From: Mesorhizobium sp. L-8-3
GTDB lineage: Bacteria; Pseudomonadota; Alphaproteobacteria; Rhizobiales; Rhizobiaceae
Reading direction: 5' to 3'
NCBI RefSeq assembly: GCF_016756615.1
Contig: NZ_AP023262.1
Location: 1,116,001 to 1,180,000, forward strand
Length of the DNA stretch: 64,000 nt
Each line of letters begins with the position of its first letter. The first letter of the stretch is position 1. The position numbers and the translations under genes were made by a program. The notes under the pieces were generated by a model that was given only the letters and a program-made list of their open reading frames with translations, did not search any database and was not told the DNA's origin. Positions 26,231-35,309 of this stretch are shown here, piece by piece.

Positions 26231-26251
26231 CTTCCACGATGGCCGCCAGCC

Positions 26252-26303
26252 GTGAGAAGCTGCCGGTCCACCCTCCGCAGCTGCTGCGGAGGACGGGCAG
26301 GCG
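26252..26303. repeat. Family R4 repeat, inverted copy
   Basis: GCTGCCGGTCCACCCTCCGC followed by TGCGGAGGACGGGCAGGCGG is the reverse complement of the blocks at 16031 and 50141. Confidence 0.6.
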
Positions 26304-26338
26304 GATGAGGGGCGGCGCCACCGGTCAACCCCGCGGCA

Positions 26339-28753
26339 TCACTCGCCGTAGGGCACCCAGACATTCTTCACCTGCAGGGCGCGGCGCAGGAAGAGGCGGC
26401 CCTGCCCTTCGGTGTCGCTTTGCCAGTCGCGGGCGCGGCCGCCATTGACCCAGGTGACCTTGAGGTTGCCGGCGGACGCCTTCTCGACCATGGCGCTGCC
26501 GGAGGCCGTGCCGAAATACCACATCGCGGCGACCTCGTCGTGCTCGGCGAGCGTACGGGCGAGCACGTCGCGCTCGCCGGTGACGATGTTGACCACGCCG
26601 GCCGGCACGTCTGACGTATCCAGCACCTGGCAGAAATCGGTCGCGACCAGCGGGTGGGTTTCCGAGGGCACGACGACGACCCGGTTGCCCATGGCGATGG
26701 CAGGCATGACCAGCGAGACGAAGGAAAGAAGCGGCATGGCCTGCGGGCAGGCGATGCCCATCACGCCGAAGGGCTCGTTCATGGCGAGCGTGACATGGCC
26801 GGACTTCGTCTGGTGGACGAGACCGTCGGTCTTGTCGGCCTGCGCGGCATACCAGAAAGAGCGGCGGATGCTCGTCTCGACCTCCCGCGCCGCGGCGTCC
26901 TTCGAAACGCCCGTAAGGCTTCGCAGCCTCGTCTCGAATTCGGCCTGGCGGGCGGAGAGGTTCTCGGCGACGTAAAAGAGCACCTGCGCCCTGTTGTGGC
27001 CGGTGACCTTGCCCCAGTCGCCCGCCTTCGCCGCCGCCTCGACGGCGTTGCGGATGTCCTTGCGGTTGCCGAGACCGGCGAGGCCGGCCGGCTTGCCGTC
27101 GCGGCCCGACACCACATAGCTGTAGCCGGAATCCGGACGCGCCTGTTTGCCGCCGACATAGAGCTTGGCGGTGCGGTCGATGACTGGGCGGTCGACGATG
27201 GGGCTCGCCTGCTCAGGCGCGGGCAGCGTGTCGGTGTGCGCGGCAAACGCCGTTTTCTCCTCGGCCGCCTGTCCGCTCGTCTTTTCGGCGGGATCGGAAA
27301 GATATTCCAGCATGCCTTCGCGACCGCCCTCGCGGCCGAAGCCGCTTTCGCGGTAGCCGCCGAAACCGGCCCCGGCGTCGAAGATGTTGGTCGAGTTGAG
27401 CCAGACCACGCCGGCCTTGACCGACGCGGCGATGTCGAGCGCGAGGTTGATGTTTTCGGACCAGATCGAGGCGGCGAGGCCGTAGCGCGTGTTGTTGGCG
27501 AGCGCGACGGCCTCGTCGGGCGTGCGGAAGGTAGTGAGGGTCGCGACCGGCCCGAAGATCTCCTCCTGGGCGAGCGTCGAGGCCGGCTCGACGCCGGTGA
27601 GCAGCGCCGGCGAATAGAAGCTGCCCTTCTCGGGCAGGGCGCAGGCGGCCTGGTGGAGCCGCGCGCCTTCCGCCTCGCCCTTGCCGACCAGCATCTTGAT
27701 GCGGTCGAGCTGGACGGGATGGACGATGGCGCCGATATCGATCGACTTGTCGAGCGGATCGCCGACCCGTAGCGTCTCCATGCGCGCCTTGAGCTTGGCC
27801 GTGAAGCGCTGGGCGACGGCTTCCTGCACCAGGATGCGCGAGCCGGCGCAGCAGACCTGGCCCTGGTTGAACCAGATCGAATCCACCACGCCCTCGACCG
27901 CGCCGTCGAGATCGGCATCGGCAAAGACGATGAAGGGCGACTTGCCGCCGAGCTCCAGCGTCAGCTTCTTGCCGGTGCCGGCGGTCGCCTCGCGGATCAG
28001 GCGGCCGACCTCGGTCGAGCCGGTGAAGGCGATCTTGTCGACGTCGCCATGGGCGACAAGCGCCGCCCCCGCGGCGCCGTCTCCTGTCACCACATTGACC
28101 ACGCCTTTTGGCAGGCCGACCTCGCGGCAGACCTCGGCGAAGGCGAGCGCGGTGAGCGGCGTGTATTCGGCCGGCTTCAGAACAACCGTGTTTCCCGCGG
28201 CCAGCGCCGGCGCGATCTTCCAGGCGAGCATCAGCAGCGGAAAATTCCAGGGGATGATCTGGCCGCAGACGCCGAGCGCCTTCGCCCCGGGGAACTCGCT
28301 CTCGACGAGCTCGGCCCAGCCGGCATGGTGATAGAAATGGCGTGCCGCCAAGGGCACGTCGATGTCGCGGCTCTCGCGGATCGGCTTGCCGTTGTCCATC
28401 GATTCCAGCACGGCGAAGAAGCGCTCGCGCTTCTGGATGGTGCGGGCGATGGCATAGAGGTAACGCGCGCGGTGATGGCCCGAGAGGCCCGACCAGGCGG
28501 GGAAGGCGGCGCGTGCCGCCGCGACGGCGGCATCGACATGCGCCGCCGAGCCGGCGACGGTGCGGGCGATCACGGCGTCGCTCGCCGGATTGGCGACGTC
28601 GATGAAGGCGGCGTCGGCCGGCACGGCAAAGGCGCCGTCTATGAAATGGCCGAAGCCCGTCTCGTGGCGGGCGAGCCAGGCGAGAACGTGATCGTTCGCC
28701 TCGGGCGCCGGGCCGTACTCCATTGACTTCATGATGCTGGCGATGGCGGGCAT
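26339..28753 (-). CDS. Two-domain aldehyde dehydrogenase (ALDH16-type)
   Basis: 804-residue protein with two ALDH-fold halves, the hallmark of ALDH16. The first half (about 1-500) has the complete catalytic set: GQIIPWNFPLLM, the NAD-binding FTGSTEVGR, Glu in TLELGGKSPF, and Cys in NQGQVCCAGSRI. The second half (about 530-804) repeats the fold (FGVMGIACPQAMPLLSF, MWYFGTASGSAMVEKA) but has no catalytic Cys loop, so it is probably structural. CAGGAG lies 8 nt before the ATG. The gene follows deoC by 65 bp. Paired with deoxyribose-phosphate aldolase it would oxidise acetaldehyde or a related aldehyde; this is inferred from the pairing. Confidence 0.88.
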   Translation of the reverse strand: MPAIASIMKSMEYGPAPEANDHVLAWLARHETGFGHFIDGAFAVPADAAFIDVANPASDAVIARTVAGSAAHVDAAVAAARAAFPAWSGLSGHHRARYLYAIARTIQKRERFFAVLESMDNGKPIRESRDIDVPLAARHFYHHAGWAELVESEFPGAKALGVCGQIIPWNFPLLMLAWKIAPALAAGNTVVLKPAEYTPLTALAFAEVCREVGLPKGVVNVVTGDGAAGAALVAHGDVDKIAFTGSTEVGRLIREATAGTGKKLTLELGGKSPFIVFADADLDGAVEGVVDSIWFNQGQVCCAGSRILVQEAVAQRFTAKLKARMETLRVGDPLDKSIDIGAIVHPVQLDRIKMLVGKGEAEGARLHQAACALPEKGSFYSPALLTGVEPASTLAQEEIFGPVATLTTFRTPDEAVALANNTRYGLAASIWSENINLALDIAASVKAGVVWLNSTNIFDAGAGFGGYRESGFGREGGREGMLEYLSDPAEKTSGQAAEEKTAFAAHTDTLPAPEQASPIVDRPVIDRTAKLYVGGKQARPDSGYSYVVSGRDGKPAGLAGLGNRKDIRNAVEAAAKAGDWGKVTGHNRAQVLFYVAENLSARQAEFETRLRSLTGVSKDAAAREVETSIRRSFWYAAQADKTDGLVHQTKSGHVTLAMNEPFGVMGIACPQAMPLLSFVSLVMPAIAMGNRVVVVPSETHPLVATDFCQVLDTSDVPAGVVNIVTGERDVLARTLAEHDEVAAMWYFGTASGSAMVEKASAGNLKVTWVNGGRARDWQSDTEGQGRLFLRRALQVKNVWVPYGE

Positions 28754-28818
28754 CCGCAGACTCCTGGTCGATCAATCAATATGCGTGAGCGCTCGTTGCG
28801 CGTCCCAATGGACGCGAC

Positions 28819-29814
28819 CTAGGCAAGCGCGTGGCGCGAGGACGCGGCGTAGCGTCCGGTGACATGGTGCTCGAGCTGGCGCTCGATATCGGCGAGCATG
28901 GAGCTCGCACCGAGCCGGAACAGGTCTGATACAAGCCAGCGCGCGCCGAGCTCCTCCTTCATCAGGATGAGCCAGGACAGCGCGTCCTTGGCCGTGCGCA
29001 TGCCGCCGGCCGGCTTGAAGCCGACCGCATGGCCGGTGCGCTCGTGATAGTCGCGCAGCGCACGGATCATGACGAGGCTGACGGGCAGCGTGGCATTGAC
29101 CTCCTCCTTGCCGGTGGAGGTCTTGATGAAATCGGCGCCGGCCTGCATCGCCACCATCGAGGCCATGTAGACATTGCGCAGCGTCTTGAGGTCGCCGGTG
29201 GCGAGGATGGCCTTGAGATGGGCGGGCCCGCAGGCCTCGCGCATCTGCGTGACCTCGTCGTGCAGCGCCTGCCAATCGGCTTTGAGCACATGCTCGCGGG
29301 TGATGACGATGTCGATCTCGGACGCGCCCTCGGCCACGGCCCAGCGGATCTCCTCCAGCCTGAGCCTCAACGGCATCAGACCGGCGGGAAAACCGGTCGC
29401 CACCGAGGCGACGGGGATGCCCGAGCCGTCGAGCGCCCTGACGGCGGCCGGGACCATGGTCGGATAGACGCAGACCGCGCCTGTCGTCGGCGGGTTGCCG
29501 GAAAGGCCGAGCGCCTCGGTCAGGTCCTCGCGCAGCGGACGGCGCGCCTTGGCGCAGAGCCGGCGCACGCGCGCTTCGGTGTCGTCGCCGGCGAGCGTGG
29601 TGAGATCGATGCAGGTGATGGCCTTCACCAGCCAGGCGGCCTGGTGGTCCTTCTTGACCGAGCGGCGCGTAAGAAGCGTCGCCGCGCGCCTTTCGGCAGC
29701 GCTGCGGTTCACCGCCGCCGCGTCGAACCAGTCGCGCTGGAGCGCCGTGCCGGGATTGCGGGGCGTGTTGGAGAGGTGTGCCGGCGCAGCGGCGCCCAGG
29801 GTTTCATGTTTCAT
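28819..29814 (-). CDS. deoC: Deoxyribose-phosphate aldolase
   Basis: Class I aldolase that splits 2-deoxyribose 5-phosphate into glyceraldehyde 3-phosphate and acetaldehyde. 331 residues, the long form typical of alphaproteobacteria, with an N-terminal extension. The Schiff-base Lys is in FIKTSTGK, the proton-relay Lys in AVGFKPAGGM, and VCVYPTMVP and EIDIVITRE are conserved barrel strands. It is followed by the ALDH16 gene and preceded by a SorC regulator, matching the deoxynucleoside/deoxyribose utilisation arrangement known in this class. Confidence 0.93.
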   Translation of the reverse strand: MKHETLGAAAPAHLSNTPRNPGTALQRDWFDAAAVNRSAAERRAATLLTRRSVKKDHQAAWLVKAITCIDLTTLAGDDTEARVRRLCAKARRPLREDLTEALGLSGNPPTTGAVCVYPTMVPAAVRALDGSGIPVASVATGFPAGLMPLRLRLEEIRWAVAEGASEIDIVITREHVLKADWQALHDEVTQMREACGPAHLKAILATGDLKTLRNVYMASMVAMQAGADFIKTSTGKEEVNATLPVSLVMIRALRDYHERTGHAVGFKPAGGMRTAKDALSWLILMKEELGARWLVSDLFRLGASSMLADIERQLEHHVTGRYAASSRHALA

Positions 29815-29848
29815 GTGCGAACTCTCTTTGCATGCACGTCGCGAAAGG

Positions 29849-30034
29849 ACCCCTCATCCGACCTCGCTTCGCGAGGCCACCTTCTCCCACAAGGGGAGAA
29901 GGGAACGCGCTGCAGCAGCGTCTCGGCCAATCGCAAACGTTGACAATTTGCAGAGCCGGCCAAGCCAGGCACCAGCCTTCTCCCCTTGTGGGAGAAGGTG
30001 GCCTCGCCTGACAGGGCGAGGTCGGATGAGGGGT
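29849..30034. repeat. Complete family R2 palindromic element
   Basis: ACCCCTCATCCGACCTCGC ... CACAAGGGGAGAAGG, spacer with ATCGCAAACGTTGACAATTTG, then the inverse arm ending GGTCGGATGAGGGGT. It lies between the regulator stop and the deoC start, inside the predicted operon. Confidence 0.75.
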
Positions 30035-30100
30035 GCCGCAGTGCAGAAACATCTCGCGCGAGAAGGTGGCGGCAGCGTCGAAATCGAATTTGTTGAGCCC

Positions 30101-31099
30101 TCACCCATCCACGTGCTCCAGCGCGAAGCGGGCTGTCGCCTCGTCGGTGACGAGGACGTTCATGTAGCGGGCCCTGAGGCAGGCGAGCACCAGGGCGTGC
30201 TTGGGCTTGCCGGCGGCGATGGCGATGGCGCGCTGTTTGGCGCGGAGGGCTTCGAGGCGCAGGCCGATGGTGCGCTGGTCGAGCTCGGGGTCGGCGATCT
30301 CGCCGCGCGCGTCGATGAAGCGGCCCAAAAGGTCGCCGACGGCGCCCCGGCCGGCCAGCCGGTCGATGTCGGCGGGCTCGATGTATCCGGAGCCGACCAG
30401 CACGTTCTCATGGGACAGCGCGCCCATGGAGAAGCAGACGACCGGCGCCTGCCCGGCGAGATCGAGCACGCGGGCGATGATCGGGTCTTCTTCCAGCACC
30501 TGGCGCGTGCTGGCCTTGCCGACGATCGCCGGGACCGGCAGCAGCGAGGCGACGCCGTTGCCGCTCCGGGCGAAGGCCTCGGCAACCATGTTGTTGCGCT
30601 GCGAGGAAGAGCGCAGGGTCGTGGCGCCGTTGACCAGCACGACATGGACGCCGTCGTTCCATTTGGGCGGCAGCCAATGCGCCACGGCGGCCATGGTGCG
30701 GCCCCAGGAGACGCCGATCAGCGGCAGGCGCGGCTGGATCGAGGCGATGTAGCGGCCGGCGGCCTCGGCGACGAATTCGAGCGCGGTGGCGTCGTCTTCG
30801 CCGGAACCGGGGCCGGGACCAGGCACGACCACCGCCTCGCGCAGGCCGAAGGCGCGCTGCAGCCCGGTTTCCAGATCGGGACGACGCTTGGAGCGGGGCA
30901 CGATCTCGATGCGCACGATGCCTGATGCCCGCGCCTCCTCGAGCAGCCGGGAAACCTGCCAGCGCGTCAGGCCGAGTTCGGCCGCCACCTCGGTGCGCGT
31001 CTTTTCCAGGTCGTAGAACAGCTTGGCCGCCTGGACCATGAGCTGCTCGCGCTGCTCGTCCGACGGGAGGCGAACGGAAGCAGCCTCTTCCGCGCTCAT
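30101..31099 (-). CDS. SorC/DeoR-like sugar-binding transcriptional regulator
   Basis: 332-residue SorC-family regulator. An N-terminal helix-turn-helix (RTEVAAELGLTRWQVSRLLEEARASGIVRIEI) is followed by a phosphosugar-isomerase-like effector domain (LIGVSWGRTMAAVAHWL; VVLVNGATTL; VGSGYIEPADIDRL; AGKPKHALVLACLRARYMNVLVTDEATARFAL). GGAGA precedes the ATG at 31099. It precedes deoC-ALDH16 in the same direction, so a phosphorylated deoxysugar is the likely inducer. A perfect palindrome lies 34 bp upstream of its start. Confidence 0.92.
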   Translation of the reverse strand: MSAEEAASVRLPSDEQREQLMVQAAKLFYDLEKTRTEVAAELGLTRWQVSRLLEEARASGIVRIEIVPRSKRRPDLETGLQRAFGLREAVVVPGPGPGSGEDDATALEFVAEAAGRYIASIQPRLPLIGVSWGRTMAAVAHWLPPKWNDGVHVVLVNGATTLRSSSQRNNMVAEAFARSGNGVASLLPVPAIVGKASTRQVLEEDPIIARVLDLAGQAPVVCFSMGALSHENVLVGSGYIEPADIDRLAGRGAVGDLLGRFIDARGEIADPELDQRTIGLRLEALRAKQRAIAIAAGKPKHALVLACLRARYMNVLVTDEATARFALEHVDG

Positions 31100-31133
31100 C
31101 GCCGATCTCCACGCTTGGTCATGATCGCTCCCA

Positions 31134-31168
31134 AATCTCACATATGTGAGATTGTTGCTCACAAGTGA
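31134..31168. promoter_or_regulatory. 20-bp perfect palindrome plus half-site: putative SorC-type operator
   Basis: AATCTCACATATGTGAGATT (31134-31153) is a perfect palindrome; TCACAAGTGA (31159-31168) repeats its TCAC/GTGA core. The site lies between the regulator gene and the divergent ThDP-enzyme gene, so it could serve autoregulation and possibly both directions. Confidence 0.65.
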
Positions 31169-31311
31169 TATGAATGCCTAATGCAAGGGGCTTTTGCTGT
31201 CAATCGTGGCGGACCTGCCGCCGGCGTAACGGATGACAGGCCGTCACTCTTGAGATCGGCCAGGCCATAGGTCATCGTCGCATCCGAGGAAACGGCCGGG
31301 AGGAGGCGGTA

Positions 31312-32883
31312 ATGACCACGGTGGGGGAGGCCCTTATCGCACTGCTCGAAGCCCACGATGTCGACACGGTCTTCGGCATACCGGGCGTGCATACGGTCGA
31401 GCTCTATCGCGGACTGGCGCGCTCGCGGATCCGCCACGTCACGCCGCGCCACGAACAGGGTGCCGGCTTCATGGCCGACGGCTATGCGCGGGTCTCCGGC
31501 CGGCCGGGCGTCGCTTTCGTCATCACCGGCCCCGGTATCACCAACACCATCACGGCCATGGCCCAGGCGCGTGCCGACTCCGTTCCGATGCTGGTGATTT
31601 CAGCCGTCAACGCGCTGCCGACACTCGGCAAGGGGCTCGGCTTGCTGCATGAGCTGCCCGACCAGCGCGGCATGATGGAGAAGGTCGCGCTGTTCTCGCA
31701 TCGCGTCGAGCAGGGCGCCGAGTTGCCCGAAGTGCTTCACCGGGCGTTCTCGCTGTTCGCCTCCGGACGGCCCGGGCCGGTCCATATCGAGGTTCCGCTC
31801 GATGTGATGGGCGGGCCCTGCGAGCCGCTGGAGGCGCTTGCCGTGACGGCCGCCCCGCCGCCGCCCGATGCCGGGCTGATCGACGAGGCGGCAAACCGGG
31901 CGGCCGCCTCCCGCCACCCCCTCATCCTGGCCGGCGGTGGCGCGAAACGCGCCGGGGCGGGGCTCACGCGCCTTGCAAAGAAACTCGACGCGCCTGTCGT
32001 CACCACGGCCAATGCCCGGGGCCTGCTCCACGGCCATGCGCTTGGCGTCCCCGCCAGCCCCAGCCTCCTTGCCGTGCGCGCCATGATGGCGGAGGCGGAT
32101 TTCGTGATCGCGGCCGGCACCGAGTTCGGCCCGACGGATTACGACATGTATGCCAATGGCGGTTTCGTGCTGCCGCCCAATCTCGTGCGCATCGACATCG
32201 ACCAGGCCCAGCTCGACCGCCGGCCCGGCCCTTTGACGATCCGCGCGGATTGCGCGCTCGCCCTCGACGCTCTGGCCGAGGCGGTCCAGCCCGCCACCGG
32301 CGACGGGGCGGCGCGGGCGGTGGCCGCGCGCGCGGCCGCACTCGGCGAGATCGGCGCCGAGATGCGCGGACAGGTCGCGGCGGTCGAGATGATCCGCGAT
32401 GCGCTGCCCGGCGCCTTCATCGTCGGCGACTCCACCCAGCCGGTCTATGCCGCCAATCTCTATTACGACCATGACCGGCCGGGCGGCTGGTTCAACGCCG
32501 CCACCGGTTATGGAGCGCTGGGCTTCGGCCCGCCGGCCGCGATCGGCGCCGCGCTCGCGGCACCCGATGCGCCCGTCGTGTGCCTCTCCGGCGACGGCGG
32601 TTTCCAGTTCACCTTGCCGGAGCTCGGCGCGGCACTCGACGCCGAGGCACGGGTCATCTTCGTCGTCTGGAACAATCGCGGCTATCGCGAGATCGAGACC
32701 TCGATGCGCGACGCCGGCGTCGAGCCGGTCGGCGTGTCACCGGTCCCACCCGATTTTTCGAGGATCGCGGCCGCCTACGGCCTGCCGGCCGAACGGCTCC
32801 ATGGCGTCGAAGGGCTGCCCGCCGCGCTCGGACGCGCCCGCGCCGCCGTCAAGCCGGCATTGATCGAACTGCTGATTCCGTGA
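31312..32883 (+). CDS. Thiamine-diphosphate enzyme, 5-guanidino-2-oxopentanoate decarboxylase (AruI)-like
   Basis: 523-residue ThDP enzyme of the acetolactate-synthase/decarboxylase superfamily. The N-terminal Pyr domain has the ThDP-activating Glu in RHEQGAGFMADGYAR, the central domain is intact, and the C-terminal PP domain has the GDG...NN cofactor motif (SGDGGFQFTLPEL ... VVWNN). The opening (LIALLEAHDVDTVFGIPGVHTVELYRGL) closely recalls ketoarginine decarboxylases of the arginine transaminase pathway. GGGAGGAGG precedes the ATG. No transaminase or dehydrogenase of that pathway is adjacent, so the substrate assignment is tentative. Confidence 0.8.
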   Translation: MTTVGEALIALLEAHDVDTVFGIPGVHTVELYRGLARSRIRHVTPRHEQGAGFMADGYARVSGRPGVAFVITGPGITNTITAMAQARADSVPMLVISAVNALPTLGKGLGLLHELPDQRGMMEKVALFSHRVEQGAELPEVLHRAFSLFASGRPGPVHIEVPLDVMGGPCEPLEALAVTAAPPPPDAGLIDEAANRAAASRHPLILAGGGAKRAGAGLTRLAKKLDAPVVTTANARGLLHGHALGVPASPSLLAVRAMMAEADFVIAAGTEFGPTDYDMYANGGFVLPPNLVRIDIDQAQLDRRPGPLTIRADCALALDALAEAVQPATGDGAARAVAARAAALGEIGAEMRGQVAAVEMIRDALPGAFIVGDSTQPVYAANLYYDHDRPGGWFNAATGYGALGFGPPAAIGAALAAPDAPVVCLSGDGGFQFTLPELGAALDAEARVIFVVWNNRGYREIETSMRDAGVEPVGVSPVPPDFSRIAAAYGLPAERLHGVEGLPAALGRARAAVKPALIELLIP

Positions 32884-32898
32884 CAGACTCCGCCCAGC

Positions 32899-33807
32899 AT
32901 GGACGAAAGCCGGGACATCGACCACAGGGCGATCATCGCATCGCTTTCGGCGGCCGAGCGCGCGGAGCTCACCGGGCGCCGCGACGCGCCGGGGCTCTTC
33001 CGTTTCGCCGCGCATTTCGGCGGTATCCTGGTCGGCGCGGCATTGATCCTCGCCGGCATCCCGTTCTGGTGGCTTGTCCTGGTGCCGCAAGGCATATTGA
33101 TCGTCTTCCTGTTCACTACCCTGCATGAGGCGATCCACGAGACCGCCTTCCGCTCGGGCCGTCTCAATCAAGCGGTTGCGGCGATTGCCGGGTTCCTGGT
33201 GCTGATCCCTCCAAGCTGGTTCCGCTATTTCCATTTCGCGCACCACCGGCACACCCATGATCCCGACAACGATCCGGAGCTGATGAGCCCGAAGCCGGAG
33301 ACGGCGGCGCAATATCTCACCTATCTCTCAGGCATCCCGCTGTGGATCGGCATGGCGAGGACGATGCTGCGCAACGCGTTCTTCGGCAGCGCCGAGCCCT
33401 ATGTGCCCGAAAAGGGCCGGGCCAAGGTAAAACGCGAGGCGCGGCTCTTCCTCCTGCTCTATGCCGTGCTGGCGATGGGCTCGGTGGCGGCAGGCTCGGT
33501 CGCGCTGCTGTGGGTCTGGGTCGTGCCCGCCCTGCTCGGCCAGCCGTTCCTGCGCGCCTATCTGCTCGCCGAACATGCCCGCTGCCCGCATGTCGCCAAC
33601 ATGCTGGAGAACACGCGCACCACCTTCACCACCGCATTGGTCCGCTTCGTCGCGTGGAACATGCCCTATCATGCTGAGCACCATGCCTATCCGGCGGTGC
33701 CGTTCCACAAGCTGCCGCGCTTCCACGAGGTGGTTCGGGCCCATCTCAGGGTCACCGAACGGGGCTATATCAGCTTCAATCGCAAGTTCTGGGCCGAGCT
33801 CGATTGA
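32899..33807 (+). CDS. Membrane fatty acid desaturase-family protein
   Basis: 302-residue diiron membrane enzyme. All three His clusters are present: HEAIHE (HxxxH), HFAHHRHTHD (HxxHH) and HAEHHAYP (HxxHH), with hydrophobic hairpins between them. This family contains lipid desaturases and hydroxylases. It follows the ThDP-enzyme gene by 15 bp in the same direction and may be co-transcribed, although no biochemical link is obvious. Acts in the inner membrane on an acyl chain or similar hydrophobic substrate. Confidence 0.88.
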   Translation: MDESRDIDHRAIIASLSAAERAELTGRRDAPGLFRFAAHFGGILVGAALILAGIPFWWLVLVPQGILIVFLFTTLHEAIHETAFRSGRLNQAVAAIAGFLVLIPPSWFRYFHFAHHRHTHDPDNDPELMSPKPETAAQYLTYLSGIPLWIGMARTMLRNAFFGSAEPYVPEKGRAKVKREARLFLLLYAVLAMGSVAAGSVALLWVWVVPALLGQPFLRAYLLAEHARCPHVANMLENTRTTFTTALVRFVAWNMPYHAEHHAYPAVPFHKLPRFHEVVRAHLRVTERGYISFNRKFWAELD

Positions 33808-33946
33808 AGGGTGCGTGTGGTGCGTCCCGGAAATCGAACCCGATTTTCGGGCCGATGCGCCGGCGGCGAAACTGACCTTTGCCTTCCCCGGAAAACCGAC
33901 TATGAAGCGGCAGACAGCCCGCGCTCGAACCATTCCGGAGCCAGCC

Positions 33947-34924
33947 ATGACGGAAATTCTCCAGACCCCGAAACTCATCACGGTTTTCGGCGGTTCCGGA
34001 TTCGTCGGCCGCCATGTGGTGCGGGCCCTGGCCAAGCGCGGCTACCGCATCCGCGTCGCCTGCCGCAGGCCCGATCTTGCCGGTCATGTGCAGCCGCTCG
34101 GCAATGTCGGCCAGATCCAGCCCGTGCAGGCCAATGTGCGCGTGCGCTGGTCGGTCGACCGCGCTGTGGAAGGCGCCGACCATATCGTCAACCTCGTCGC
34201 CATCCTGCATGAGGGCGGCCGCCAGCGCTTCACGACCGTGCACGAATTCGGCGCCCGCGCCGTCGCCGAGGCGGCCCGCGCCGCCGGCGCCGGCCTCACC
34301 CATATCTCGGCGCTGGGTGCCGCGCACAGCTCGCCCTCGATCTACGCCCGCACCAAGGCGGCCGGCGAGAAGGCCGTGCTCGACACGGTGCCCGATGCCG
34401 TCATCTATCGGCCCTCGGTCATCTTCGGCCCCGAGGACGCCTTCTTCAACCGCTTCGCCGGCATGAGCCGCTTCTCGCCGTTCCTGCCGCTGATCGGCGG
34501 CGGCACGACCCGCTTCCAGCCGGTCTTCGTCGGCGACGTGGCCGAGGCCGTGGCGCGCTCCGTCGACGGGGCCGTCAAGGGCGGCACGATCTATGAGCTC
34601 GGCGGTCCGCAGGTGAAGACCTTCCGCGAATGCATGGAAGAGATGCTGCAGGTGATCGGGCGCGACCGCGTGCTGCTTACCATTCCCTGGTGGGCGGCGC
34701 GCATCCAGGCGTCGATCCTCGGCCTGCTGCCCAATCCGCTGCTGACGCCGGACCAGGTGACGCTGCTCCAGAGCGACAATGTCGTGTCGAAGGCGGCGGA
34801 AGAGGAGGGCCGGACCTTCGACGCCCTCGGCATCCAGCCGCAGTCGACGGCCTCGATCCTGCCGACCTATCTGTGGTCCTACCGGCCCGCCGGGCAGTTC
34901 ACCCGCAAAAACAACGAAACCTGA
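33947..34924 (+). CDS. NDUFA9-like NAD(P)H-binding protein (complex I-associated)
   Basis: 325-residue atypical SDR of the NDUFA9/complex I 39-kDa-subunit-like group, common in alphaproteobacteria. The nucleotide loop is FGGSGFVGRHVVRAL; THISALGA, SIYARTKAAGE and VIYRPSVIFGPED give the SDR core. The C-terminal TIPWWAARIQASILGLLPNPLLTPDQV is typical. The ATG at 33947 has GGAG 7 nt upstream; an in-frame ATG at 33902 has no clear site. Confidence 0.88.
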   Translation: MTEILQTPKLITVFGGSGFVGRHVVRALAKRGYRIRVACRRPDLAGHVQPLGNVGQIQPVQANVRVRWSVDRAVEGADHIVNLVAILHEGGRQRFTTVHEFGARAVAEAARAAGAGLTHISALGAAHSSPSIYARTKAAGEKAVLDTVPDAVIYRPSVIFGPEDAFFNRFAGMSRFSPFLPLIGGGTTRFQPVFVGDVAEAVARSVDGAVKGGTIYELGGPQVKTFRECMEEMLQVIGRDRVLLTIPWWAARIQASILGLLPNPLLTPDQVTLLQSDNVVSKAAEEEGRTFDALGIQPQSTASILPTYLWSYRPAGQFTRKNNET

Positions 34925-35088
34925 CTCCTCCCGGCCGATCGCGCGAGGACCGGATTCGGCGGCATCCACCGCTCGAAAATGTGCGCCCGTTCGAGCAATA
35001 GGGGCGGCGGCCCGGAACTTTTTCGCTTCGGTGTCGATTTTTGAAGTCTATGTTCGTCGTCTTGATGCGAGGCAGCTGGCGCTTCGCT

Positions 35089-35291
35089 AGAGCATTTCCG
35101 TTTTTCTCCGAATCGCGGAAATGCTCTATCTCCCTGTTTTCACGCAATTCCGGACGCAAACCGCTGCGCACTTTTGCTGGAATTGCTCTACAGCATGTCG
35201 CGTGAAAAAGGATTTACGCGACATGCTGTAGATTCTTGATTTTGCGCATGTCTTTATCCCGAAACCGCGGCACACTTTCGGGAGACATGCT
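35089..35291. repeat. Mosaic of four hairpin repeats
   Basis: In order: AGAGCATTTCCG/CGGAAATGCTCT (35089-35127, R5), GCAATTCCGGACGC...GGAATTGC (35144-35186, R6), the perfect 16-mer CTACAGCATGTCGCGT and its complement (35188-35231), and GCGCATGTC...CGGGAGACATGC (35243-35291, R7). This fills the 34925-35309 gap and ends 18 bp before the YCII gene start. Confidence 0.7.
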
Positions 35292-35309
35292 TTAGATCAA
35301 AGGAAAAAG

